The notes beneath the pieces are model-generated. The model ran no database searches. It was given only the letters and a program-made list of their open reading frames with translations, and was not told the origin of the DNA. Below are positions 1 through 6,834 of a stretch of 10,340 nt of DNA, piece after piece. The stretch lies in the NCBI GenBank assembly GCA_900542375.1, contig UQNI01000058.1, forward strand, positions 1 to 10,340. Direction: 5' to 3'. Source of the stretch: an uncultured Oscillospiraceae bacterium (GTDB taxonomy: Bacteria > Bacillota > Clostridia > Oscillospirales > Acutalibacteraceae). Made by a program: the position numbers and the translations under genes. Within the stretch, counting starts at the first letter, position 1, and each line of letters begins with the position of its first letter.

Positions 1-393
1 ACTGCATTGATGAATGCAATTCCTGCAGTTGCAAAATTGGCAGAAACTGCGGAAGGCGATGAGAAAACAGGCGTTCAAATCGTATTGAAAGCTTTGGAAG
101 AGCCGGTTCGTCAAATTGCTGCAAATGCCGGCTTGGAAGGCTCTGTTATTGTTTCCGCAATCAAAGAAGCAAATAAAGTTGGCTATGGCTTTGATGCTTT
201 GAAAGAAACATACACAGACATGATTTCCGCCGGTATTGTAGACCCAACAAAAGTAACACGTTCCGCACTGCAAAATGCAGCTTCCATTGCTGCCATGGTA
301 TTGACTACAGAATCTTTGGTTGCAGATAAGAAAGAGCCTGCTGCTGCAGCTCCTGCAATGCCAATGGATCCTGGTATGGGCGGCATGTATTAA
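1..393 (+). CDS. groEL: Chaperonin GroEL (Hsp60), C-terminal part, 5' end outside the window
   Basis: This is the last 130 codons of the 60 kDa chaperonin, whose tetradecameric ring folds cytosolic proteins with GroES in an ATP-dependent cycle. The reading frame is open from base 1, so the gene starts upstream of the window. The family is recognised from the equatorial-domain block [20 protein letters not shown] (visible residues about 32-51), the later [22 protein letters not shown] stretch (cited in parts: GYGFDA, then [10 protein letters not shown]), and the Met/Gly-rich flexible tail [10 protein letters not shown] typical of bacterial GroEL. Full-length GroEL is about 540 residues, so roughly three quarters is missing. 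The substrate-binding apical domain cannot be seen. A strong terminator starts 32 bases after the stop codon, so groEL is probably the last gene of its groESL transcript and is separate from the purine operon. Confidence 0.97.
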   Translation, partial: TALMNAIPAVAKLAETAEGDEKTGVQIVLKALEEPVRQIAANAGLEGSVIVSAIKEANKVGYGFDALKETYTDMISAGIVDPTKVTRSALQNAASIAAMVLTTESLVADKKEPAAAAPAMPMDPGMGGMY

Positions 394-424
394 TCTGTAA
401 AATCGAAATATAGTTTCTCTTTTT

Positions 425-459
425 CAGGTACTGTCATAAAACAGTACCTGTTTTATTTT
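425..459 (+). terminator. Intrinsic terminator of groEL
   Basis: A perfect 10-bp inverted repeat, CAGGTACTGT (425-434) and ACAGTACCTG (441-450), encloses a 6-base loop and is followed by TTTTATTTT (451-459). It lies just after the groEL stop codon, which is the usual position for a rho-independent terminator. Confidence 0.92.
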
Positions 460-569
460 GCTCTGCTGCTTCTTGTTGTAAAATCCGCAGACAAATTGTG
501 ACAATATATACAGATATCCTTTTATTTTTTATAGTAACCATACAAAAAAAATCTATCTCCAAACCACTA

Positions 570-598
570 TTGAATTTGTTACAAAAATGAAATATAAT
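570..598 (+). promoter_or_regulatory. Probable sigma-A promoter for the purE operon leader
   Basis: TTGAAT (570-575) and a perfect TATAAT (593-598) are separated by 17 bases, with AT-rich DNA upstream. Transcription would begin near 605. No comparably good promoter is visible between the leader terminator (699-734) and purE, so the operon most likely depends on this promoter plus readthrough of that terminator. Confidence 0.7.
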
Positions 599-628
599 AC
601 TATATATAATGTTGAAACAGGAGGGAGG

Positions 629-760
629 ATGAAATATGGTATATCGTGTAATAATTCCATTTCATTCCTCTTCTTGTCATTTGCTACATGTGATATAAAG
701 GCTACGCTGCACATCTGCTCCGTAGCCTGTTTTTGTGTAAGTGTAAGCAAAAATGAATGA
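629..760 (+). CDS. Alternative 43-residue leader ORF reading through the terminator
   Basis: This second ATG follows AGGAGG (619-624) by only 4 bases and opens a 43-codon frame that crosses the terminator hairpin and stops at 758-760. The product would be hydrophobic with five cysteines (about positions 7, 21, 30, 34 and 36) and resembles no family I know. Its stop overlaps an ATG at 753 that is in frame with purE. If used, translation of this frame would unfold the terminator as the ribosome passes. The tight spacing makes it less likely than the start at 636, and it may be a chance frame. Confidence 0.22.
   Translation: MKYGISCNNSISFLFLSFATCDIKATLHICSVACFCVSVSKNE
636..698 (+). CDS. Candidate 20-residue leader peptide
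   Basis: This short ORF begins at the ATG 7 bases after GGGAGG (623-628), which is ideal spacing. It encodes a 20-residue peptide ending HSSSCHLLHVI, with three consecutive Ser codons (666-674) and three His codons. Its TAA stop (696-698) abuts the first base of the terminator stem at 699, so a ribosome finishing this ORF would cover the 5' arm of the terminator. That geometry is typical of leader-peptide attenuators. I do not recognise the peptide, and translation is inferred from position only. A rival ORF in another frame starts at 629. Confidence 0.4.
   Translation: MVYRVIIPFHSSSCHLLHVI
699..734 (+). terminator. Intrinsic terminator inside the purE leader
   Basis: AGGCTACG (699-706) pairs perfectly with CGTAGCCT (721-728). 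A further GCA/TGC pairing (709-711 with 716-718) is possible inside the 14-base loop. The stem is followed by GTTTTT (729-734). It lies 55 bases upstream of purE and downstream of the only good promoter, so it would stop most operon transcription unless it is bypassed. Confidence 0.8.
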
Positions 761-788
761 ACGAAACGAATTTAGAGGTGTTTTTACT

Positions 789-1289
789 ATGTCCAAAAAA
801 GTTGCAGTGATTATGGGCAGTGACAGTGATTTTCCAACTGTTTCTGCTGCAGTGAAAAAATTAAAATCTTTTGGTGTTCCTGTTGAGGTTCATGTGATGT
901 CTGCTCACAGAACACCCCATGATGCTGCCGAATTTTCCGAGCATGCAAAAGAAAATGGTTTTGGTGTGATTATTGCGGCAGCGGGAAAAGCTGCTCATCT
1001 TGCAGGCGTTTTGGCAGCACACACCACCTTGCCTGTCATTGGTATTCCAATCAAATCTTCTACATTGGACGGATTGGACGCTTTGCTTGCAACCGTACAA
1101 ATGCCAAGCGGAATTCCGGTAGCAACCGTGGCCATTGACGGTGCTGCAAATGCAGCGATTCTCGCAGTGCAAATGTTGGCAATCGGTGATGAAGAGCTGG
1201 CAAAAAAATTGGATGCAATGAAAACAGAAATGGTAGAAGGCGTAAAGAAAAAAGACGCAGCTTTGCAGGCTGAAGTAGACGCGTTATAA
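789..1289 (+). CDS. purE: 5-(carboxyamino)imidazole ribonucleotide mutase, PurE class I
   Basis: PurE converts N5-carboxyaminoimidazole ribonucleotide to 4-carboxy-AIR in cytosolic de novo purine synthesis. The 166-residue product has the family length and motifs: [10 protein letters not shown] (residues 5-14), the active-site loop [10 protein letters not shown] with the conserved His40 (36-45), and [11 protein letters not shown] (63-73) forming the nucleotide pocket. SAHRTP together with the AAHLAG block points to class I rather than the animal-type class II. Class I normally needs PurK to make its substrate, and PurK is not in this window. I chose the ATG at 789 because AGAGGTG (774-780) lies 8 bases upstream and the protein then begins [10 protein letters not shown], as in homologues. 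An in-frame ATG at 753 would add 12 unconserved residues. It is the first gene of the operon and is preceded by the attenuator-like leader. Confidence 0.95.
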   Translation: MSKKVAVIMGSDSDFPTVSAAVKKLKSFGVPVEVHVMSAHRTPHDAAEFSEHAKENGFGVIIAAAGKAAHLAGVLAAHTTLPVIGIPIKSSTLDGLDALLATVQMPSGIPVATVAIDGAANAAILAVQMLAIGDEELAKKLDAMKTEMVEGVKKKDAALQAEVDAL

Positions 1290-1338
1290 CGATGATATAT
1301 CAATTGGACTTTAACATATTGAGGAGAACATAAAAACC

Positions 1339-2373
1339 ATGAAAAATTTTAGTGACAGCTACAAAGAGGCGGGCGTTGACGTAACCGCAGGTTATAAAGC
1401 CGTTGAATTGATGAAACAACACGTTGCACGTACCAATATTCCTGGCGTTGTTTCCAATATTGGAAGCTTTGGCGGATTGTTCCAACCGGATTTCACAGAT
1501 ATGAAAACACCTATCCTTGTTTCGGGAACAGATGGTGTTGGTACAAAACTGCGTTTGGCATTTTTGATGGACAAGCACGATACTATTGGCGTTGACTGTG
1601 TAGCGATGTGCGTAAACGATGTTATTTGCTGCGGTGCACAGCCATTATTCTTTTTGGATTATCTGGCAGTAGGAAAGAACTTTCCTGAAAAGATTGAAAA
1701 AATTGTTTCAGGTGTTGCAGATGGATGTGTACAATCCAACTGTGCATTGGTTGGCGGTGAAACCGCAGAAATGCCCGGCTTTTATCCAATAGATGAATAT
1801 GATTTGGCAGGCTTCTGCGTAGGTATGGTAGACCGTGAAAAAGTAATCGACGGTTCTTCTATGGAGGAAGGTGACGCGATTATTGGTATTCAATCTTCCG
1901 GTGTACATTCCAACGGATTTTCTTTGGTAAGGAAAGTATTTGATGTCAATGAAGAAAATTTAAAACAGTATTATGAAGAGCTGGGTACCACTTTGGGAGA
2001 AGCATTGCTGACTCCAACGAAAATTTATGTTCGTCCTATGTTGTCTTTGATGAAAACTTGTACGGTAAAAGCGGTTTCTCATGTAACAGGCGGCGGTTTT
2101 TATGAAAATCTTCCCCGCATGATGAAAGAGGGATATACTGCTAAAATTGAAATGAATGCTTTCCCAACCTTACCTATTTTTGATTTAATTCAAAAAACAG
2201 GAAATATTCCAACACAGGATATGTACAGCACCTTTAATATGGGTATCGGTATGTGTGTTGTAGTTCCTGCATCGGAAGCAGAAAAGGCAATTGCACATTT
2301 GAAGGAAAACGGAGAAGAAGCTTTCTTAATCGGAACTGTGGTAAAAGGCGAAGAGGGTGTCGTTTTATGCTAA
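1339..2373 (+). CDS. purM: Phosphoribosylformylglycinamidine cyclo-ligase (AIR synthetase)
   Basis: PurM closes the imidazole ring: FGAM plus ATP gives aminoimidazole ribonucleotide (AIR). The 344-residue protein matches the usual length of about 345. Motifs of the PurM ATP-binding superfamily are in order: [13 protein letters not shown] (63-75), the loop [13 protein letters not shown] (84-96) in which Asp and Asn bind metal and nucleotide, [11 protein letters not shown] (139-149), the [13 protein letters not shown] block that opens the C-terminal domain, and [15 protein letters not shown], typical of AIR synthetases as opposed to PurL or SelD. The ribosome binding site is GAGGAG (1321-1326), 12 bases before the ATG, which is a slightly long gap. 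It lies 49 bases after purE, and its last 7 bases overlap purN. Active as a homodimer in the cytosol. Confidence 0.97.
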   Translation: MKNFSDSYKEAGVDVTAGYKAVELMKQHVARTNIPGVVSNIGSFGGLFQPDFTDMKTPILVSGTDGVGTKLRLAFLMDKHDTIGVDCVAMCVNDVICCGAQPLFFLDYLAVGKNFPEKIEKIVSGVADGCVQSNCALVGGETAEMPGFYPIDEYDLAGFCVGMVDREKVIDGSSMEEGDAIIGIQSSGVHSNGFSLVRKVFDVNEENLKQYYEELGTTLGEALLTPTKIYVRPMLSLMKTCTVKAVSHVTGGGFYENLPRMMKEGYTAKIEMNAFPTLPIFDLIQKTGNIPTQDMYSTFNMGIGMCVVVPASEAEKAIAHLKENGEEAFLIGTVVKGEEGVVLC

Positions 2374-2993
2374 AAATCGCGGTCTTGGTATCCGGCGGAG
2401 GAACCAATCTGCAAGCTTTGATTGATGCGGAAAGACGAGGAGAAATTATCAACGGAGAAATTTCTTTGGTTATCTCCAGCAAATCAAATGCTTTTGCTTT
2501 GGAACGAGCAAAAAATGCAGGAATTTCTTGTGAAGTATTGATTCGTAAACAGTACGCTACCATGGAAGAATATGACCGTGCTTTGATAGATTTGCTGCAA
2601 AAGCATCAAATTGATTTAATCGTATTGGCAGGATTCATGACCATTATCAGTGACCGAGTCATTGATGCTTATCGCAACAAAATCATCAATGTGCATCCTT
2701 CTTTGATTCCCGCTTTTTGCGGCGAAGGATTTTACGGCTTACGTGTGCATGAAGCAGCATTGCAGCGTGGCGTGAAACTGACAGGTGCTACCATTCACTT
2801 TGTAAACGAGGTTTGCGATGGAGGGCCCATTATTTTGCAAAAAGCGGTTACGGTATCTCCCGACGATACGGCGCAGACTTTGCAAAAACGCGTTATGGAA
2901 GAAGCCGAATGGAAATTGTTGCCTCAGGCGGTTTCTCTGTTTTGCCAAGGCAAACTTGAAATAGAACAAGATTTTGTAAAAATAAATGAGTAA
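2367..2993 (+). CDS. purN: Phosphoribosylglycinamide formyltransferase (10-formyl-THF dependent)
   Basis: PurN transfers a formyl group from 10-formyltetrahydrofolate to GAR, giving FGAR. The 208-residue protein begins [19 protein letters not shown], the phosphate-binding start of the family. The catalytic triad is visible as Asn108 and His110 in INVHPSLIP and Asp151 in VCDGGPII. After HPSLIP it has the variant AFCGEGFYGLRVHEA, slightly longer than the E. coli loop, a form I associate with clostridial PurN. The ATG at 2367 overlaps the end of purM in the arrangement ATGCTAA, so translational coupling is likely; AGGG (2354-2357) supplies a modest binding site. The frame is open further upstream to 2253, but that stretch is inside purM, lacks family residues and is rejected as coding. 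Confidence 0.96.
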   Translation: MLKIAVLVSGGGTNLQALIDAERRGEIINGEISLVISSKSNAFALERAKNAGISCEVLIRKQYATMEEYDRALIDLLQKHQIDLIVLAGFMTIISDRVIDAYRNKIINVHPSLIPAFCGEGFYGLRVHEAALQRGVKLTGATIHFVNEVCDGGPIILQKAVTVSPDDTAQTLQKRVMEEAEWKLLPQAVSLFCQGKLEIEQDFVKINE

Positions 2994-3017
2994 CTATTTT
3001 TGAATTGGAGTAAGAAC

Positions 3018-3728
3018 ATGGAATTGAAAAATTTTGCTGAACTTTTAAAAAGCAATACGTATCCGGGCCGTGGCATCATGATTGGAAAAACAAAAGACGG
3101 AACACACGGCGTTATTTCCTATTTTATTATGGGAAGAAGCGAAAACAGCCGCAACCGTGTATTTGTAGAAGATGGTTTGGGTATTAAAACAAAAGCGTTT
3201 GATGAATCTAAGTTAACAGACCCATCTCTCATTATTTATGCTCCTGTTCGTGTCATCGGCAATACCACCATTGTAACAAACGGTGACCAAACGGATACCA
3301 TTTATGAAGCATTGGAGCAAGGCAGAACCTTTGAAGATGCGTTGCGTACCCGTACCTTTGAACCTGACGCACCGAACTTTACCCCTCGTATTTCGGGAGA
3401 AGTGGTAGTAAATAACGGATTACAGTATAAGCTTTCCATTTTAAAAAGCAATAACGGTAATCCTGAAAGTGCATTGCGTTATTTTTATGAATATGCACAG
3501 CCTGTCAATGGGGAAGGTCATTTTATTCATACGTATCGCTGTGACGGAAACCCAATTCCTTCTTTTGAAGGAGAGCCGATTCGTGTGGCAGTTGAGGGTG
3601 ATATTGATTCCTTCACAAATACCGTATGGGATAGTTTAAATGCAGACAATAAAGTTTCTTTATTTACTTGCTTTATCCAATTGGAAAATGGTTTAACAGA
3701 AACCAGAATTATCAATAAAAATAAGTAA
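3018..3728 (+). CDS. purO: IMP cyclohydrolase, PurO-like
   Basis: This protein is predicted to close the second purine ring, converting FAICAR to IMP, the last step of de novo synthesis. It belongs to the IMP cyclohydrolase family first described as archaeal PurO and is unrelated to the PurH N-terminal domain. Family-like blocks are YPGRGIMIGKTKDG (15-28), MGRSENSRNRVF (38-49), which resembles the archaeal GRSxSxPNR segment, and VIGNTTIVTNGDQTD (79-93). The length, 236 residues, is somewhat above the roughly 200 of archaeal PurO. The start at 3018 has TTGGAG (3005-3010) 7 bases upstream; an upstream TTG at 3000 is in frame but has no better site. Its place next to a PurH-like protein that lacks the cyclohydrolase domain strongly supports the assignment. 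The symbol is given by family, because many annotations simply say IMP cyclohydrolase. Confidence 0.88.
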   Translation: MELKNFAELLKSNTYPGRGIMIGKTKDGTHGVISYFIMGRSENSRNRVFVEDGLGIKTKAFDESKLTDPSLIIYAPVRVIGNTTIVTNGDQTDTIYEALEQGRTFEDALRTRTFEPDAPNFTPRISGEVVVNNGLQYKLSILKSNNGNPESALRYFYEYAQPVNGEGHFIHTYRCDGNPIPSFEGEPIRVAVEGDIDSFTNTVWDSLNADNKVSLFTCFIQLENGLTETRIINKNK

Positions 3729-3743
3729 AGGAGGCTGTTTCTG

Positions 3744-4922
3744 ATGTCAAATGAATTAATGCTGAAATATGGATGTAATCCAAATCAAAAACCATCCCGT
3801 ATTTTTATGAAAGATGGTTCCGCATTGCCGATTACGGTTTTAAACGGTAAGCCTGGATATATCAATTTTTTAGACGCGTTTAACAGCTGGCAATTGGTAA
3901 AAGAGTTAAAAGAGGCAACAGGATTACCTGCGGCAGCTTCTTTTAAGCATGTCAGTCCTGCCGGCGCAGCAGTGGCAATTCCAATGAGCGATACATTGAA
4001 GAAGATTTATTTTGTAGATGATTTAGAGCTATCTCCCATTGCTACTGCATATGCAAGAGCACGCGGTGCAGACAGAATGTCTTCCTATGGTGATTTTGTT
4101 GCATTGTCCGATACATGCGATGCACAGACAGCAACTTTACTTGCAAGAGAAGTTTCCGACGGAGTCATTGCTCCAGGATATACACAGGAAGCATTGGAAA
4201 TTTTAAAAACAAAGCGTAAAGGCAACTATAATGTCATTCAAATCGATGAAGCATATCAGCCTGCTCCCATAGAACACAAAGATGTTTACGGTATTACATT
4301 TGAGCAGGGCAGAAATGAAATCAAAATCAATGAAGAGATGCTTCAAAATATTGTAAGTGAGAATAAAGAATTGCCTCAAGAGGCAAAACGTGATTTATTG
4401 ATTGCATTGATTACATTAAAGTATACGCAATCCAATTCTGTATGTTATGCCAAAGACGGACAGGCAATCGGAATTGGCGCAGGACAACAGTCTCGCATTC
4501 ACTGTACCAGATTGGCCGGAAATAAAGCGGATATTTGGTTCTTGCGTCAACATCCAAAAGTAATGAATCTGCCATTTAAAGCAGATATTCGCCGTCCTGA
4601 CCGTGATAACACCATTGATGTATACATTTCAGATGATGATATGGACGTGTTGGCAGACGGTACATGGGAATTGTTCTTTACAGAGAAACCGGAACGTCTA
4701 ACCAGAGAAGAAAAACGTGCTTGGCTTGACCAACAAACCGGCGTTTCTCTCGGTTCGGATGCATTTTTCCCATTTGGAGATAATATTGAACGTGCGCACC
4801 GCAGCGGTGTTTCTTATATCGCGGAGGCAGGCGGCTCTATTCGTGATGACCACGTCATTGATACCTGTAATAAATACGGCATTTGTTTGGCGTTTACAGG
4901 AGTGCGTTTGTTCCATCATTAA
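3744..4922 (+). CDS. purH: Stand-alone AICAR formyltransferase (PurH C-terminal domain)
   Basis: The product formylates AICAR with 10-formyl-THF to give FAICAR. It has 392 residues, against about 510-520 for bifunctional PurH. The N-terminal MGS-like IMP cyclohydrolase domain is absent, and the protein starts directly at the transformylase domain with LKYGCNPNQ (7-15), the counterpart of LRYGxNPHQ. The catalytic Lys-His pair is present as Lys68-His69 in SFKHVSPAG, followed by RGADRMSSYGDFVALS (107-122) and, later, SNSVCYAKDG and IGIGAGQQSRIHC, which match the SNAIVYA...GIGAGQxSR region. The strong ribosome binding site AAAGGAGG (3727-3734) overlaps the stop codon of the preceding gene and sits 9 bases before the ATG. 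The missing activity is supplied by that preceding gene, so the two together replace PurH. The split seems native rather than a truncation, because the start and binding site are clean. Confidence 0.93.
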   Translation: MSNELMLKYGCNPNQKPSRIFMKDGSALPITVLNGKPGYINFLDAFNSWQLVKELKEATGLPAAASFKHVSPAGAAVAIPMSDTLKKIYFVDDLELSPIATAYARARGADRMSSYGDFVALSDTCDAQTATLLAREVSDGVIAPGYTQEALEILKTKRKGNYNVIQIDEAYQPAPIEHKDVYGITFEQGRNEIKINEEMLQNIVSENKELPQEAKRDLLIALITLKYTQSNSVCYAKDGQAIGIGAGQQSRIHCTRLAGNKADIWFLRQHPKVMNLPFKADIRRPDRDNTIDVYISDDDMDVLADGTWELFFTEKPERLTREEKRAWLDQQTGVSLGSDAFFPFGDNIERAHRSGVSYIAEAGGSIRDDHVIDTCNKYGICLAFTGVRLFHH

Positions 4923-4958
4923 TCATTAGTTTCATTTCAGAAAGGAACGGTAGCTTTT

Positions 4959-6218
4959 ATGAAACTGCTTGTAGTAGGCGGCGGCGGCCGTGAGCATGCC
5001 ATTATCCGCAAACTGTTAGAAAGTCCAAAAGTAGAAAGAATCTATTGTGCTCCCGGTAACGGTGGTATTTCCTGTGATGCACAGTGTGTTGATATTAACG
5101 CCATGGATAAAGATTCTATGGTAACCTTTGCAAAACAAAACGGAATTGATTTTGCTGTTGTTGCGCCGGATGATCCATTGGCTGCAGGTATGGTAGATGC
5201 AATGGAAGAATCTGGAATTCCGGCGTTTGGTCCAACAGCAAACGCTGCTGTGATTGAAAGCAGCAAAGTATTTTCTAAAAATTTGATGAAACAATATGGT
5301 ATTCCTACCGCAGGTTATGAAGTGTTTGACGATTCAGCATCTGCGATTGCTTATATTGAGCAAAATAATACATTTCCGATTGTAGTCAAAGCAGACGGGC
5401 TTGCATTGGGAAAAGGTGTTATCATCGCTGAAAACTTACAAGCAGCAAAAGATGCGGTTCAATCAATTATGGAAGATAAAATTTTTGGTCAGTCAGGTAA
5501 TAAGATTGTAGTAGAAGAATTTATTACGGGTCCTGAAGTTTCAGTATTGGCATTTACCGACGGTAAAACATTAAAACCAATGGTATCTTCCAAAGACCAC
5601 AAACGTGCGTTGGACAATGACAAAGGATTGAACACAGGGGGAATGGGCACAGTCAGTCCAAACCCGTATTATACAGATGAAATTGCAAAAGAATGTATGG
5701 ATACGATTTTTCTTCCTACCATTGCTGCAATGAATCAAGAAGGCAGACCGTTTAAAGGCTGTTTGTATTTTGGATTGATGCTGACTCCAAACGGTCCTAG
5801 GGTAATTGAATACAACTGTCGTTTTGGAGACCCTGAAACACAGGTGGTACTGCCAAGACTAAAATCTGATTTGTTAGAGATTATGATAGCCGTGCGTAAT
5901 GAATGTCTATCAGATGTAGATATTGAATGGTCCGACGAAGCTGCAGCATGTGTAGTAATGGCTTCAGGCGGTTATCCCGAAAAATATGAAAAAGGCATTG
6001 AAATGACAGGCCTGAATGAAAATGGTCAAATTGAGGGAGCAACCGTTTATCATGCAGGAACCAAAAAAGAAAATGGTAAGTTTTATACAAATGGCGGCAG
6101 AGTGTTGGGAGTAACCGCAACTGACACAACTTTGGAAGGTGCATTGAAAAAAGCATATAATGCTGTTTCCAAAATTCATTTTGAGGGTGCACATTACAGA
6201 ACAGATATTGGTAAATAA
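4959..6218 (+). CDS. purD: Phosphoribosylamine-glycine ligase (GAR synthetase)
   Basis: PurD joins phosphoribosylamine and glycine with ATP to form GAR. The 419-residue length is normal. The N-terminal Rossmann-like region carries LLVVGGGGREHAI (3-15) and FGPTANAAVIESSK (90-103). The ATP-grasp domain shows VVKADGLALGKGV (142-154), VVEEFITGPEVSVLAFTDG (184-202), SKDHKRALDNDKGLNTGGMG (211-230), and the metal-binding block EYNCRFGDPETQ (284-295). It ends with the C-terminal GAR synthetase domain. AAAGGA (4941-4946) lies 12 bases before the ATG. It is the last gene of the operon, 36 bases after the transformylase, and a terminator begins 2 bases after its stop codon. Confidence 0.97.
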   Translation: MKLLVVGGGGREHAIIRKLLESPKVERIYCAPGNGGISCDAQCVDINAMDKDSMVTFAKQNGIDFAVVAPDDPLAAGMVDAMEESGIPAFGPTANAAVIESSKVFSKNLMKQYGIPTAGYEVFDDSASAIAYIEQNNTFPIVVKADGLALGKGVIIAENLQAAKDAVQSIMEDKIFGQSGNKIVVEEFITGPEVSVLAFTDGKTLKPMVSSKDHKRALDNDKGLNTGGMGTVSPNPYYTDEIAKECMDTIFLPTIAAMNQEGRPFKGCLYFGLMLTPNGPRVIEYNCRFGDPETQVVLPRLKSDLLEIMIAVRNECLSDVDIEWSDEAAACVVMASGGYPEKYEKGIEMTGLNENGQIEGATVYHAGTKKENGKFYTNGGRVLGVTATDTTLEGALKKAYNAVSKIHFEGAHYRTDIGK

Positions 6219-6219
6219 G

Positions 6220-6268
6220 AAAAAGACAGAAGCTGCCCGTTTTATGAGACGGCATTCTGTCTTTTTTT
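6220..6268 (+). terminator. Terminator of the purine operon
   Basis: AAAAAGACAGAA (6220-6231) pairs with TTCTGTCTTTTT (6255-6266), continued inside by TGCC-CGT (6234-6240) with ACGGCA (6249-6254), leaving small bulges and an 8-base loop. The stem runs into a T tract ending at 6268. The A-rich left arm means it could also work on the opposite strand. It starts directly after the purD stop codon. Confidence 0.92.
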
Positions 6269-6295
6269 ATCCATAAAAGGGAGAGTTAGAATATT

Positions 6296-6790
6296 ATGGT
6301 ATACGAAGCAAAATTGGCAGATTTACAAACCGTAAAAAATATGGTGCACCGTACTATCAAAGAGTGCTATCCAGAATGTTTTTCAGAAAATGTTGTAGAT
6401 TTTTTTCTAAATTTGCATTCAGAAGAAGCGATTAAAGATGATTTAATAAATGCCAATGTGTATTTAATGGAAAGCGATGGGTATTTGGTAGGCACAGGAA
6501 CAATCAAAGATAATGTCATTAAACGTTTGTTTATCCTGCCTCAGTATCAGCACCATAAGTTTGGTACTGAATTATTACAATGTCTTGAAGATGAACTGGC
6601 AGTCAATGATATCTTTACTGCTGCAGTGGACGCTCATGAGCAGGTAAGAGGATGGTATCAGGCAATGGGGTATGCAGTCCTTTCAGAGCAAATTGTTGAT
6701 ATCAATGGAGAAACGTTGCCTTATTATCATATGGAAAAGCAAGTAACTGCCATGAATATGGATAATTTAAACCAAGGTTTAATGTTTTAA
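6296..6790 (+). CDS. GNAT-family N-acetyltransferase, substrate unknown
   Basis: This 164-residue protein is a single-domain GNAT acyltransferase, expected to move an acetyl group from acetyl-CoA to an amine. Motif A, which binds the CoA pyrophosphate, is visible as RLFILPQYQHHKFGTELL (77-94), with QHHKFG standing in for the Q/RxxGxG/A signature (the first Gly position is Lys-Phe-Gly-like, so the match is partial). Motif B is suggested by GWYQAMGYAV (119-128). A preceding strand, GYLVGTGTI, fits beta 4. AAAGGGAG (6276-6283) is 12 bases upstream of the ATG. It follows the purine-operon terminator, so it is expressed either by readthrough or from a promoter I could not identify. A role in purine metabolism is not indicated. 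The protein itself looks intact, but DNA just after its stop codon is decayed mobile-element sequence. Confidence 0.85.
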   Translation: MVYEAKLADLQTVKNMVHRTIKECYPECFSENVVDFFLNLHSEEAIKDDLINANVYLMESDGYLVGTGTIKDNVIKRLFILPQYQHHKFGTELLQCLEDELAVNDIFTAAVDAHEQVRGWYQAMGYAVLSEQIVDINGETLPYYHMEKQVTAMNMDNLNQGLMF

Positions 6791-6808
6791 TAAATTTGGT
6801 ACTGAATT
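6560..6808. repeat. 14-base direct repeat flanking the 3' half of the GNAT gene
   Basis: TTTGGTACTGAATT occurs at 6560-6573, inside the GNAT motif A coding region, and again at 6795-6808, just after the GNAT stop codon and before the recombinase remnant. The copies are 221 bases apart and share further near-matches on both sides (AAG/AAA before, TT-rich after). It could be a trace of a recombination or insertion event at this boundary, or chance in AT-rich DNA. Confidence 0.45.
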
Positions 6809-6834
6809 TTTTATCTAAAAAGTTGGCTTATAAA

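Larger units (their letters stand above)
605..788 (+). promoter_or_regulatory. Structured 5' leader of the purE operon, candidate attenuator
   Basis: The predicted transcript start near 605 leaves a leader of about 184 bases before purE. It contains a purine-rich ribosome binding region (619-628) followed by two overlapping ATG-initiated short ORFs. A stem forms between 625-635 (GAGGATGAAAT) and 659-670 (ATTTCATTCCTC) with one bulged base, and it would hide the second part of that binding region and the first ATG. An intrinsic terminator follows at 699-734. A competing pairing is possible: GCTACATGTG (683-692) can pair with GTAGC (722-726) and CACAT (710-714), which excludes the terminator. 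I see no conserved core of the purine, ZTP or PRPP riboswitches. Known purine-operon control in Firmicutes is by PurR or by riboswitches, so a uORF-based attenuator is inference from the layout. Confidence 0.5.

Noticed and set aside
605..735. Purine, ZTP or PRPP riboswitch before purE
   Set aside because: I looked for the conserved cores of these classes near the terminator and could not find them; the visible structure is only hairpins and short ORFs. A covariance-model search would settle it.
553..750. 65-residue open frame on the - strand opposite the purE leader
   Set aside because: It runs antisense across the promoter and terminator, has no convincing ribosome binding site and resembles no family; the + strand signals explain the region better.
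753..788. Upstream in-frame ATG extending PurE by 12 residues
   Set aside because: The ATG at 789 has a well-spaced AGAGGTG and gives the standard PurE N-terminus; the added residues are not family-like.
2253..2366. 5' extension of the purN frame
   Set aside because: It lies inside purM in another frame and encodes Cys/Arg-rich sequence; PurN homologues start at the [11 protein letters not shown] segment.
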